Positions 12,107 through 21,716 of a DNA stretch of 64,000 bases are shown one piece after another. Position numbers and translations under genes: made by a program. The notes beneath the pieces were generated by a model. It saw only the letters and a list, made by a program, of their open reading frames with translations, was not told the origin of the DNA and made no database searches. The stretch lies in the NCBI RefSeq assembly GCF_018687715.1, contig NC_056767.1:1-64000 (forward strand), given 5' to 3'. The stretch comes from Carya illinoinensis (Eukaryota; Streptophyta; Magnoliopsida; Fagales; Juglandaceae). The first letter of the stretch is position 1. The number at the start of each line of letters is the position of its first letter.

Positions 12107-12811
12107 AGCTAATAACCAGTTAATCAAATACTTTCACCCACCAAAAGGGTAAAAAAAAAAAAAAATTTACTTGCATCATACCCAACTAAAATCAGAGTAC
12201 CGCTATAGAAATTAATATTCTTGTGACAAAGTAGTCTTCAATTTGTTAATTTACCTGTCAAAGCACTAGGTTTGGGTTTTGTGCCCAAATAACAGCAACC
12301 ATGTGGAGATCCCACCGCTTTTTTTCATCAAGTACTTTGGCCTCTATCTTGAATATCAACAATTACATTCATGACAATACCCTAGCAACCCAAAAGAGTT
12401 CTTAAATTTTAAGTAAATCTGTCCATAGAGCATAGAAAAATACATTCAATTGAGGATTGCAATAAGTAGCTGAGGCATCCGAGAAACACTGTAGTAAACG
12501 AAGAACATCCAGAAAACCAGTAACACCACACAATTCCATGCGAAGGCCCAAAAGCGTGGTACAAGCGAAGTGTTATCAAGTAAAAAAATAGACGAAGGGG
12601 TCTTTCCCAAGAGAAGGTTTGTTGAGTTATTTCCTAATTTGAGCACTTAGATGCAATGTAATGCTTTCATGCTAGAACAATAACAATGAAGTTAGTTGTT
12701 TTCAAAAGAACCAAACATATGCGATGAGATTGCAGTAAGCAGGAGTAAAAAATATAACAAAAACATATAATAGGATTGAAAGTACAGGAGGGAGTACATA
12801 AAATTTGTGTT
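12107..12811. other. Region 3' of FTRA, no gene
   Basis: Includes an A15 run near 12152 and the likely FTRA 3' UTR next to 12811. The 66- and 97-codon minus-strand ORFs here lack family features and are not supported. Confidence 0.5.
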
Positions 12812-13384
12812 TTAGAGGTATTCGAACTCGTCTTCCTTGAGATGGGCAAAGAACTTGACAGGGCCGCGGCCTTGGATTTCGGTAAGGAACTCGACCTTGT
12901 AAGGCAGATTGGCGGATATTCTCCTACCCTTCCAAAGTCCAACATACTGCTTGAGCTCACCTTCCATACCAGTCAAATCCACCTCCGGCAGCCTGGGAAC
13001 ATGGTGCACCTTCAACGGCACCTTAACCCTAACCCTGGCACCGATCTTAGCCTCCTCAGATGATGCTGTTGTCACCGTTGTGGAATCTGATTGGAGAGAG
13101 ATCTCACAAGAAATCGTCCTTTTTCTTCTTCGGATGTTGAGGTGTTGGGGAGCAGTAATGCCAGGTGAAACTGCAGCCGAAACTGCTAAGGAAGTAACAT
13201 TCATAGAAGAACACCAAGGAGTACAAGACTTCATACTCGTCGTCGTCGCCGGTTTCGTGGAGAGATTGCCTGTTCTACCAGTAGTGTGTACGGTAGAAGG
13301 GAGAGAGGATAGTAATCGAGAAGAGATGGGTGCCGCAGGTGGAGAGAGTAAAGACACGGCTGTAATTGGTGTTGGTCCCGTCAT
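12812..13384 (-). CDS. FTRA: Ferredoxin-thioredoxin reductase, variable chain (chloroplast)
   Basis: Intronless 190-residue gene for the variable (A) subunit of chloroplast ferredoxin-thioredoxin reductase. The enzyme passes electrons from photosystem I via ferredoxin to thioredoxins; this subunit clamps the catalytic B subunit and carries no cofactor. Residues 1 to about 105 are Ser/Thr/Ala-rich with few acidic residues, as in a plastid transit peptide. Residues 113-190 are the conserved SH3-like barrel: IGARVRVKVPLKV, HVPRLPEVDL, GMEGELKQYVGLWKGRRIS, GRGPVKFFAHLKEDEFEYL at the C-terminus. The start is the ATG at 13384; an upstream in-frame TTG extension is not a plant start. Arabidopsis homologues are about 180 aa and also intronless. 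The adjacent LCBK1 gene repeats the Arabidopsis FTRA1-LCBK1 order (recalled). Confidence 0.95.
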   Translation of the reverse strand: MTGPTPITAVSLLSPPAAPISSRLLSSLPSTVHTTGRTGNLSTKPATTTSMKSCTPWCSSMNVTSLAVSAAVSPGITAPQHLNIRRRKRTISCEISLQSDSTTVTTASSEEAKIGARVRVKVPLKVHHVPRLPEVDLTGMEGELKQYVGLWKGRRISANLPYKVEFLTEIQGRGPVKFFAHLKEDEFEYL

Positions 13385-13545
13385 TCCTCTCTGGCCTTCT
13401 CGCAAAATTAGAATAATTATCAAAAGGAATTTAGGGATTATTTATGGATGGAAATTTCTACCTTTCGACTCTATCCATCTATGCGATAACAGTTCTCGTC
13501 TATGAGCAATCCGAGCTAAGCAAAACCCATTTCTATCTGGGAGGA

Positions 13546-13551
13546 CACGTG
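13546..13551. promoter_or_regulatory. G-box CACGTG upstream of FTRA
   Basis: GACACGTGGC, a perfect G-box/ABRE core, lies about 162 bp upstream of the FTRA start codon. G-boxes bind bZIP and bHLH (PIF/HY5-type) factors and are common in light-regulated photosynthesis genes, which suits an FTR subunit. Function is inferred from position only. Confidence 0.55.
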
Positions 13552-13711
13552 GCTATGTGCCCATCACATGCCTCTTGACTGTCTTTCTTCCCCTGTTTCA
13601 TTTTACAGGTTTACGTTTTTTTTTTTTTTTTCATTTAATTTAATAATTTTTTCAGCGGCCAAATTTCTGTCAGCATTTTTGTGAAGTACCCCAATGGACG
13701 AAATTATCAGA

Positions 13712-14074
13712 TCTAGAAAATGAAATGATACAATGAAAAATCGAATGAACAGAGAGAAACTTGTAACTACCACAATTATTTTGGCACTTCCCACAATTTA
13801 TCTGTAAATAGTAATAGTTAAGATGTATGGAATTTTGAAAAAAGATAAAAGAAAAGTTGAATAAAAATATTATAAAATTAAAATATTATTAAAATATTAT
13901 TTTTTAATATTTTTTTTTTTTTAAGATTTAAAAAATTTAAATTATTTTTTGTGTTTGATTTGAAGGTTTAGAAAATTTAAGGATAAAAAATAATGATTAA
14001 GTAATGATTAGATTAAAAATTTAAAAATTTAAAATTGAAAAATATTTTATATTTGTGGTGTTTAGATATTACTC
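13712..14074 (+). mobile_element. MITE copy 4, degenerate, beside the intact LINE
   Basis: Carries the family body (TAAATAGTAATAG, GTTGAATAAAAATATTATAAAATT, TTATTTTTTAATATT, ATAATGATTAAGTAATGATTAGA) and a decayed GTTTAGATATTACTCA end. The LINE at 14091 inserted at its right edge. Confidence 0.55.
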
Positions 14075-14090
14075 AATAGCTATGTTATTA
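14075..14090. repeat. 5' target-site duplication of LINE A
   Basis: AATAGCTATGTTATTA, identical to 19805-19820 beyond the poly-A tail. It is a 16-bp TSD, which fixes the LINE boundaries. Confidence 0.93.
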
Positions 14091-14239
14091 TACCCGCAAA
14101 TTCTCAATGATTTCTTCAAGTCTCCTCTAAACACTCTCTCGCTGAGAGGAAATAGGTGGAGTGTGTGAGTCTTGGTGCTCTTGAGTGGCTGAGGTAGTTA
14201 CTTCCCCTTGATCAAACTCTATAGATTAAGGTGGGAAGA

Positions 14240-15619
14240 ATGGAGGATTTGGAAATGCAGTGGGATCAGTTTAGTCTTACTGAAGAGGAGAATTCGGTAA
14301 TTGAGATCGGCTCTGTTGATCTAAGTGAAGTTGCAAAGAAAGGAGAGTTGTGCTTAGTGTGCAAGCTATGGTCTGATCGACGGGTGGGGAAGGACATTGT
14401 ACGTGCTACTATGGTGAAGATCTGGAGAGTTGATAGTTCTTTCACTTTCCAGGAGGTTAGTACAAATCTGTTTGTAATTACATTTGTGTGTAAAAAGGAT
14501 AAAAACCGAGTGTTAGAAGGGAGGCCTTGGTTGTTTGGCAATTGTTTGCTAGTTCTTAAGCCTTTTGATGCTTTTATCCATCCGATGAAGATGAATTTTG
14601 ATAGTGAGAGTTTCTGGATTCAAATGCATAATTTGCCTTTTGTTTGTATGAAAAGTGAGATTGGGAAGAAAATAGGGGAGTCGATAGGGATGGTTCAGGA
14701 GGTTGATGTAAGGGAGGGTGGATCTGAATGGGGAGGTGTTCTAAGAGTTAAGGTTGAGTTGAATTTGAAGAAGGCCATTGCTCGTGGCAGATCTGTGAAT
14801 GTGCTAGGGAAGAAATACTTGATTTCTCTAAAATATGAGAAATTACCTAGAATTTGTTTTGATTGTGGTATGATTGTTCATGGGGGGAAAGGTTGCTCTA
14901 GCTCAAATGGAAATGCATCAGGGAAACAATATGGTACTTGGCTTCGAGCCAATTATTCTATGGGGAAGAGGAGTGGTATTCCAAATGATGGAAGAGAAGA
15001 GGTTGATGAGAGGAAGGGGAAGATCTATGATGATAATTCAGGGAAGGAGGAGGGTTTATACTCTCAATTTGATCCTGTACAAGCTGAAGGATCTATGGAT
15101 TCGAATAATAGTGAAGAGAAGGATGGCCTAAATGGGAGTGGTGTGAAAGAAGTTAATGTTAGTAGCCCTGTGATGCCATCTTTGATCCCTGGAAAAAGTG
15201 ATTCTAGACCAGTTAGCAAGGTGTTTGAGGAAATGCCTGAAATCACTGCTAATGAATCTATGAATGACTCTAAACACATTTGTACAAGAAGGAGTATGAT
15301 AAGTGCAGAAGAATTAAAGAGGAAACAAGCAGAGTTGAAGGTCAGTAATCAGTTGTCAGTATTAAAACAAAATGAGTCTAAAAAGAATGAGGGTGAGGGA
15401 GTGGCTAGCAGAGGAAAGTGGAAACGAAGGGCAAGGAATTCAGACTGTTCTAATGTAACTGTTATGCCTGGAAATGGCAAGCGTAATTTGCAACTTGTTG
15501 ATGAGGTTGAAGCTGCAATTGAAAACCCTGTGAAAAGAGGAAGGATAGATGATAGCTGTGAGGAAATGACTCCTAAGGATATGGCGGTGGCTGTTGTGCA
15601 GCCCCGCCAATCATCATGA
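14240..15619 (+). CDS. LINE A ORF1: DUF4283 / CCHC RNA-binding protein
   Basis: A 459-residue ORF1 protein. The N-terminal ~170 residues match the DUF4283 domain of plant L1-type ORF1 proteins (GRPWLFGNCLLVLKPFD, ESFWIQMHNLPF). A zinc knuckle C-x2-C-x4-H-x4-C follows at residues 206-219. The C-terminal half is Ser/Lys/Glu-rich and probably disordered, with basic patches. ORF1 proteins bind element RNA and form the ribonucleoprotein particle. I chose the ATG at 14240; an in-frame GTG nine bases earlier is not a plant start. The stop TGA (15617-15619) overlaps the ORF2 ATG. Confidence 0.9.
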   Translation: MEDLEMQWDQFSLTEEENSVIEIGSVDLSEVAKKGELCLVCKLWSDRRVGKDIVRATMVKIWRVDSSFTFQEVSTNLFVITFVCKKDKNRVLEGRPWLFGNCLLVLKPFDAFIHPMKMNFDSESFWIQMHNLPFVCMKSEIGKKIGESIGMVQEVDVREGGSEWGGVLRVKVELNLKKAIARGRSVNVLGKKYLISLKYEKLPRICFDCGMIVHGGKGCSSSNGNASGKQYGTWLRANYSMGKRSGIPNDGREEVDERKGKIYDDNSGKEEGLYSQFDPVQAEGSMDSNNSEEKDGLNGSGVKEVNVSSPVMPSLIPGKSDSRPVSKVFEEMPEITANESMNDSKHICTRRSMISAEELKRKQAELKVSNQLSVLKQNESKKNEGEGVASRGKWKRRARNSDCSNVTVMPGNGKRNLQLVDEVEAAIENPVKRGRIDDSCEEMTPKDMAVAVVQPRQSS

Positions 15620-18600
15620 AAATTCTAAGTTGGAATTGCCGGGGGCTTGGGAACCCTCAGACAATTCAAGACCTCTACCTTTTGGTAAAGGATAAGAAGC
15701 CCAAAATAGTGTTTCTCATGGAAACAAAACTATTAACAAAGAAGTTTGATGCTATAAAAAGAAAGTTGGGATGTGCTGGCTGTTTTGTAGTGGATGCTAG
15801 AGGAAATAGTGGAGGTTTGGCCCTTCTGTGGAATCAAGAGGTTAATCTTGAGGTGCTGAATTTTACTCAACACCACATTAGTGTTTGGGTGATGAATGAT
15901 GATGGTATAAGGAAGTGGTTGTTGACTGGCTTTTATGGCCATCCAGAAGTCTCTAAAAGAAATGCAGTGTGGGGATTATTATCTAGTCTGAAACCTTCAA
16001 GGGAGCAAGGGTGGTGTGTAATTGGTGATTTTAATGAGATTATTACACAATCTGAAAAGGTGGGGGGGAGGGAAAGGCCTGAGGGACAGATGGAGGGGTT
16101 CAGACAGTGTCTAGAAAACTGTAACCTTTATGACTTGGGATGGAAGACTATGAAATATACCTGGACAAATCAACATTCAGATGATACTTTTACCAAAGAG
16201 AGGCTTGATAGGGCTGTTGCTAATCCTATATGGTTGGAGGTCTTTAAAGAAAGGGTGGTGGAGACATTGACTGCTAGGCAATCTGATCATAAGCCCATTC
16301 TACTCACTTTGGTTGAAAATAGTCCTTTTATAAGGAAAAGAAGGAGACTGTTCAGGTTTGAGGCAAAATGGATTTTAGAGGAGGAAGGTGGAAGGGTTGT
16401 GGAACATGCTTGGGATAGAACCTTGGAAACTAAGAACTTACTAATTAAGGTTCAAAGAAAGTTGAAAGTATGTAGTGGAGACCTTCTTAGATGGAATTCT
16501 CAAAGAGCTAGTGATGGGGAGAAGGAGATACTGAGGCTGTCTGAGAAACTGAAAATGGAGCAAGAAAACGAGAGTCCTCACAATGTCTCTGTAGTGAGGA
16601 AATTGCAGAAGGATTTGGGTCTACTTCTTGAAAAGGAGGATTTAAAATGGAAACAGAGGGCTAAGAGATCATGGTATAAGCTCGGTGATAAAAATACTAA
16701 GTTTTTTCATGAGTGTGCTAATCAGAGAAGGAAGAGGAACTGCATCAGTGAGATTATGGATGATCAAAGAAGATGTGTGAAAGATCAGAAGGGAATTGAA
16801 GAGGTGTTCTTCCAGTACTATAGCAATTTGTTTTGTTCCTCCAATCCCTCAACAGATGATATAGCTGCTGGTTTGTGGGGAGTAGAGAGCAAAGTTTCTG
16901 GTTCCATGAATGAAGAGTTGCAGAAGGAATTTACCAAGCTAGAGGTTGTGGCAGCACTTAAAGATATGGGCCCTTTGAAATCTCCTGGGCCAGATGGCTT
17001 TGGAGCATGCTTCTTTCAGAATTACTGGAGTACTATTGGAGATGAGGTATGCCTTGCTGTTTTATCTTTTTTGAATGGAAAAGCTGGGTTGGATGGGTCT
17101 ATTAATTTTACTCATATTGCTTTAATTCCCAAAGTTGAAAAACCTGTTGTAGCTAGTGACTTTCGGCCTATAAGCCTATGTAATGTCTTGTATAAATTAG
17201 TGTCAAAAGTCCTAGCTAATAGGTTAAAGAAAGTGCTGCCAGAGATTATTTCAAAAAATCAGAGTGCCTTCCTCCCTGGGAGATTAATTACTGATAATGT
17301 AATGGTGGCATATGAGGCTTTGCATACTATGAAGACAAGGCAAAAAGGAAGGGTTGGTAGCATGGCATTGAAGCTGGATATTTCAAAGGCATATGACAGA
17401 ATTGAGTGGGGTTTTTTGGAGGCCATTATGAGAAAGCTTGGCTTTGGTGAAAGGTGGATTAAATTGGTGATGGTGTGTGTTACTTCTGTAACATATTCTG
17501 TTCTGATTAATGGGCAGCCAGGTTGTACTATTAAGCCTTCTAGGGGAATACGCCAAGGAGACCCCATTTCCCCATATTTGTTTATCCTTTGTGCTGAAGG
17601 CCTAAGTTCTCTTGTTGATATGGCTGAAAGGAGGGGTGATATATGTGGTGTTGCAGTTACCAGAGGAGGTATAAGAGTAAATCATTTACTCTTTGCTGAT
17701 GATTCTGTCATATTTGGGAGGGCTAAGCTGTCTGAGTGGTTTAAAATTCAAGATCTTCTTAGCACGTATGAGAGGGCCTCAGGACAAAGTCTAAACAGAC
17801 AGAAAACTACAATATTTTTTAGCTCCAACACACCAATGACAGTGAGAAGACAGATTCAGCAAGTTGCAGGAGTTGCTACATGTGGCAATTTTGAAAAATA
17901 CCTTGGTCTTCCCTCTATTGTAGGTAGATCAAGGTATAATACCTTTAAGAGTTTAAAGGAAAGAGTATGGCACAAGGTGAATAATTGGAAGAATACATTT
18001 CTTTCACAGGCAGGGAAGGAAATTTTATTGAAAGCTGTTGCCCAAGCTATCCCAACATATGCAATGAGTGTTTTTATGCTTCCAAGGAGACTGTGTAAAG
18101 AAATTGCTGCAATTATGGCCAGATTCTGGTGGGGGCATATGCAAAATGATAAAAGAATCCATTGGAGGAGTTGGTCAAAGATGGGGGAATCAAAGAAAAG
18201 AGGAGGATTGGGTTTTAGGGAGTTTGAAAGCTTTAACAAAGCTATGTTGGCCAAACAAGTTTGGAGGATGTTGAATAATCCTTCTTCTTTGGTTGCAAGG
18301 GTTATGAAGGAGAAATATTTCAAGAGGGGGAACTTGCTGGAAGCTAGATTGGGTCATAGTCCTTCCATGATATGGAGGAGTCTTTGGTCTTCTTTGGGTT
18401 TGATTAAAACTGGTCTGGTTTGGCAAGTTGGGAGGGGTAATAATATTAAGGTTTGGAAGGATAAATGGATTCCATCATCCTCTTCTCATATGGTGTCTTC
18501 TTCTGTCAAAATTCTAGCTGAAGATGCTTGTGTTAACCAACTTATTGATGAGAGTACAGGTCATTGGAAGACAGAGTGGATTTCTGAAATTTTCAGTGAA

Positions 18601-19740
18601 AAGGATGCTGAAGCCATCTGTAGTATTCCTCTTAGCAGGTTGGGGTCTGAGGATAGAATGAAATGGGGCTACTCACAGAATGGTCTTTTTTCTGTGAGGA
18701 GTGCCTATCATCTTGAGCATTCGAGACTGATAGCTGAGAAGGGGGAAAGTTCAAATATGCTAGAAAATGAGTTTGGTTGGAAATCAATTTGGAAGCTGAA
18801 AGTGCAGGGAGTGGTAAAACAGTTTATATGGAAGGCTTGTCATGATTTACTTCCCACCAGAATGAACTTGGCCAAGAAGAAAATAATTGAAAATAGCTTA
18901 TGCCCAGTGTGTGAGAGGGAAGAGGAGTCAACTATACATGCTTTGTGGGGTTGTCCATCGGCATCAGATGTGTGGGCAGAAAATAACAGTCCTGTTCATA
19001 AATGGGCAAGCTCAGTGGTGGATTTCATGGAGCTTTGGAAGCAGCTGAACTATTGTTTGGAGGAGGAGAAGGTTGGTTTGGTGGCCTGCACTTTGAGGAG
19101 AATATGGTTGAGAAGAAATGCTGTTATTTTTGAAAAGAAGTTTGAAGATCCGAAAGCTTTAATTAGTGCTGCTCAACAAACTTTTGCAGATTTCAGAGAA
19201 GCCAATTCTGGTTCTATGCCTACTCAGTCTAACAGAATTATGGCTAGATGGAAGAAGCCTGATGCATTGGTCTGTAAATTTAATTGGGATGCTGCCATTG
19301 ATGCTACTAATAAAAGGGTGGGAATTGGGGTTATAGTTAGAGATTCAGAAGGGGAAATTCTTGCTTGTATGTGCTTAAGAATGAATAATTTGTTGAAACC
19401 TGCTTGTGCTGAGGCATATGCTTTGAGAAGGGCTATGTTCTTTTGCTTAGAGCTAGGCTGTTCAAGTGCAGTTTTTGAAGGTGATTCTCTAGTTGTGGTT
19501 AATGCTACTAATAGTGGATGTGAAGTGAGTCCAGATTATAGTGTTATCATTGAAGATACCAGGAAAATGCTTAGTAATGATGGGAAATGGTCTGTAAAGT
19601 TTACTCATAGGGAAGCTAACAATGTAGCTCACACATTGGCCAAATTGGCTCTTGATTGTAGTGATGAAACTATATGGATTGAGGAGGGTCCTCCACAGAT
19701 TAAAAATTCTGTGTTGAAGGAAAAATATTGTAATGATTGA
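15616..19740 (+). CDS. LINE A ORF2: endonuclease-reverse transcriptase-RNase H
   Basis: A 1374-residue intact ORF2. Residues 1-230 are an APE-type endonuclease (NCRGLG at the N-terminus, METK, GDFNE at 137-141, SDH at 223-225). Residues about 490-760 are the reverse transcriptase: D588 in LDISKAYDR, RQGDPISPYLF, and FADD at 693-696. Residues about 1040-1115 are the zf-RVT finger with C1096-x2-C1099-x8-H1108-x4-C1113. The C-terminus is an RVT_3 RNase H with D1225, E1266 and D1290. All catalytic residues I can check are present. Translation probably depends on reinitiation at the ATGA overlap. The product nicks target DNA and copies element RNA in place. Confidence 0.94.
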   Translation: MKILSWNCRGLGNPQTIQDLYLLVKDKKPKIVFLMETKLLTKKFDAIKRKLGCAGCFVVDARGNSGGLALLWNQEVNLEVLNFTQHHISVWVMNDDGIRKWLLTGFYGHPEVSKRNAVWGLLSSLKPSREQGWCVIGDFNEIITQSEKVGGRERPEGQMEGFRQCLENCNLYDLGWKTMKYTWTNQHSDDTFTKERLDRAVANPIWLEVFKERVVETLTARQSDHKPILLTLVENSPFIRKRRRLFRFEAKWILEEEGGRVVEHAWDRTLETKNLLIKVQRKLKVCSGDLLRWNSQRASDGEKEILRLSEKLKMEQENESPHNVSVVRKLQKDLGLLLEKEDLKWKQRAKRSWYKLGDKNTKFFHECANQRRKRNCISEIMDDQRRCVKDQKGIEEVFFQYYSNLFCSSNPSTDDIAAGLWGVESKVSGSMNEELQKEFTKLEVVAALKDMGPLKSPGPDGFGACFFQNYWSTIGDEVCLAVLSFLNGKAGLDGSINFTHIALIPKVEKPVVASDFRPISLCNVLYKLVSKVLANRLKKVLPEIISKNQSAFLPGRLITDNVMVAYEALHTMKTRQKGRVGSMALKLDISKAYDRIEWGFLEAIMRKLGFGERWIKLVMVCVTSVTYSVLINGQPGCTIKPSRGIRQGDPISPYLFILCAEGLSSLVDMAERRGDICGVAVTRGGIRVNHLLFADDSVIFGRAKLSEWFKIQDLLSTYERASGQSLNRQKTTIFFSSNTPMTVRRQIQQVAGVATCGNFEKYLGLPSIVGRSRYNTFKSLKERVWHKVNNWKNTFLSQAGKEILLKAVAQAIPTYAMSVFMLPRRLCKEIAAIMARFWWGHMQNDKRIHWRSWSKMGESKKRGGLGFREFESFNKAMLAKQVWRMLNNPSSLVARVMKEKYFKRGNLLEARLGHSPSMIWRSLWSSLGLIKTGLVWQVGRGNNIKVWKDKWIPSSSSHMVSSSVKILAEDACVNQLIDESTGHWKTEWISEIFSEKDAEAICSIPLSRLGSEDRMKWGYSQNGLFSVRSAYHLEHSRLIAEKGESSNMLENEFGWKSIWKLKVQGVVKQFIWKACHDLLPTRMNLAKKKIIENSLCPVCEREEESTIHALWGCPSASDVWAENNSPVHKWASSVVDFMELWKQLNYCLEEEKVGLVACTLRRIWLRRNAVIFEKKFEDPKALISAAQQTFADFREANSGSMPTQSNRIMARWKKPDALVCKFNWDAAIDATNKRVGIGVIVRDSEGEILACMCLRMNNLLKPACAEAYALRRAMFFCLELGCSSAVFEGDSLVVVNATNSGCEVSPDYSVIIEDTRKMLSNDGKWSVKFTHREANNVAHTLAKLALDCSDETIWIEEGPPQIKNSVLKEKYCND

Positions 19741-19804
19741 TTGATTGTTAATGAAATATGTAGGGCCTGTTGGTTCCTACTTGTTCCTTTCAAAAAAAAA
19801 AAAA

Positions 19805-19820
19805 AATAGCTATGTTATTA
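19805..19820. repeat. 3' target-site duplication of LINE A
   Basis: AATAGCTATGTTATTA immediately after the poly-A tail, a perfect copy of 14075-14090. The first bases merge with the A-tail. Confidence 0.92.
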
Positions 19821-20309
19821 TTAATTTCATATAATAATTTATCTCAATTCTGCCCCTCATGGCAGCAAATTGATGAACTTCAGTCTTGACAGCCAAGTTT
19901 TTAAGGGTAAAGCTTGAATGATATCAACAAATGAAATGACTTTTTTGTTTTAGTTTCAACTGTACAAAGGTGGAGAATCTACCGTTAGGGCTAAATTGAC
20001 CATAAAAATCTTAAATATTTGCTTGAGTAAAAGATTATATACAGTGTATTAGAAGTGAACTCGCAAGTTGTTAGATTTTAATTTGTCATATGTTAACATT
20101 AGTTGTTTGCTAAACAAACCCAAGTGGCAGCTAATGTTTAGATATTGACTATTTGGGACATCCTATCTCAACTGAAAAGGTTAGGGCATATCCAAACAAA
20201 CTTAAATCTATGAGAGGTTGATCATTCCAACTTAAATTATATGGTTTCATGACTTAGAAGAATTTAGATCTTTAATAGATCAGGAGGCCGCTGTTAAGCC
20301 TTTATTGAT
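19821..20309. other. Intergenic DNA, nothing recognised
   Basis: AT-rich sequence with a few decayed MITE-like words (ATATCCAAACAAACTTAAA near 20189). No coding signal. Confidence 0.5.
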
Positions 20310-20860
20310 CTAGTTCTTCTTATGACTACATGGAGGTCCTAACTAGAATTAGACCGACCAATACTATTAAGGAGTATAGGGTTGAGTTTGAAGCCTTGTC
20401 AAACAGGCTGCTTATGGCTTTGCCGAAATCCATGAACAATGAATATGCCCATAATATTAGAACAGCCTCTAAGAATGTGATTCATTGCCCTATTGAGGTG
20501 GGATAACTCGATCTCTTTCAAAAACCTAAATGTCTTAAGAAGCTAAGAATGAAATGATAGTTTCTGAAGAGGCTCCTCCAATATCATTACATGCTATCAC
20601 GATATCCTGGAGTCCTAAAACCATGAGTCGGGAGGAATTGGAGATTATTAGGCACTGCTTTTCATTTATAGGGGTATCGCACGTCTTTATTGACCCTGCA
20701 GTTGTTACAAGAACTCTGACCGCAAGTTAAACCAGAAGAGAAGATTAGCGTGAAAGTTGCTAATGGAGAACAAGTCACCAGTGAAAGTGATCCCTCTCTC
20801 AAGTCTTACCACGTTACCTCATTTCTAAAGCCAGGCTGATACTAACAATTCCAAATATTC
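20310..20860 (+). pseudogene. Ty3/gypsy gag-protease fragment
   Basis: Broken reading frames resemble chromovirus gag (AYRVEFEALSNRL-like stretch near 20379-20417, with PKSMNNEYAHNIRTA after it) and the gag-protease linker and protease (ISLHAI-like, VIDPAV-like, EKISVKVANGEQVTSE near 20740-20785). The order matches a Ty3/gypsy element, but only about 550 bp survives with several stops. Confidence 0.6.
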
Positions 20861-21566
20861 TCCAATTGGGTTGGAACAAATTTGTTAGGGACCTGATAGC
20901 TAATGTAGATAAATCATTCTAACACCTCTCCCAATTGTCACATAAATATGGATATTTTATAGTCTAGTAAATCCTCCGAATCAGAAGACATTATTTATAG
21001 CAACATATATTTTGCTGCACACATGGTTCAAACACAAGTGCCACACTCGAGCACACGGTACAGGAATACTCGATCATAGAAGACTATGCTTCAATCCTGG
21101 AGTAGTAGAATTGATGGCAAGGTGTATATGGGTGTTGCCTATGAGTGTATAGAACTGACAGATAATCTTATCGTGAAAAAATAAATAAAGTTTCAGAGAG
21201 ATACAAATCAATAACCAAAATGCTTTAAAACAAACATCTCCACAGCAATTTGAAGAGAATCATGAAAAAAAAAATACCTACTGGGATCCGCAATACGTTG
21301 AGCTGCTCTCACAATGCAATTACACAGGGCAAAGATATATAATAGGAGAAAGTTAGAAGGAAAGAAACAAATGAACAACCACATAACCCGAGAAAAAGAA
21401 AAAATATACAGGGACATCAGCTTTTCACGTGAGGGAGCCGAAAAGAAAATACAGCATAAGTACTCCAATTTGGTATACGAGTGTTTTCACTATATTCCAC
21501 AGCCACAATTAACAAACCAATAATGTCCAACCCATCAAAGAATCCAAAAAGAGAACACATGGCTTA
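20861..21566. other. Region 3' of LCBK1, no separate gene
   Basis: Contains the probable LCBK1 3' UTR next to 21566. No other coding evidence; the small ORFs at 21208-21523 are unsupported. Confidence 0.5.
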
Positions 21567-21716
21567 TTATACATGGTGGCTTTGGATGCGACCAATAAGT
21601 CTGCACTGTTCTGGAAGCAAAGAAGAAATTACTTGTTCATTGAGTGCAAAAAGCTCACCATCAATGCCGCAACCATTGTGAGTGTGCTTTCCAGGCTTAA
21701 TCTTCACTGACTTTAC
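21567..21716 (-). CDS. LCBK1: LCBK1 exon 8 (C-terminus)
   Basis: 49 codons plus TAA. Acceptor GGATACAG. Encodes [21 protein letters not shown], the conserved substrate-side GIDGE motif of sphingosine/DAG-type kinases, and ends ..RIQSHHV. Confidence 0.92.
   Translation of the reverse strand, partial: VKSVKIKPGKHTHNGCGIDGELFALNEQVISSLLPEQCRLIGRIQSHHV

Larger units (their letters stand above)
14091..19804 (+). mobile_element. Intact L1-type LINE (LINE A)
   Basis: A 5.7-kb non-LTR retrotransposon with a ~150-bp 5' UTR, two long open frames joined by an ATGA overlap, a short 3' UTR and a poly-A tail. It is flanked by a perfect 16-bp duplication. No stop codon or frameshift interrupts either ORF. 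ORF2 has endonuclease, reverse transcriptase, a zf-RVT zinc finger and a C-terminal plant RNase H. This is the only element in the window that looks young enough to have been recently mobile. It sits between FTRA and LCBK1, opposite in orientation to both. Confidence 0.95.

Noticed and set aside
12909..13505. 198-codon plus-strand ORF
   Set aside because: It lies antisense to FTRA, whose protein is clearly recognisable; no family match and a composition that mirrors the opposite strand.
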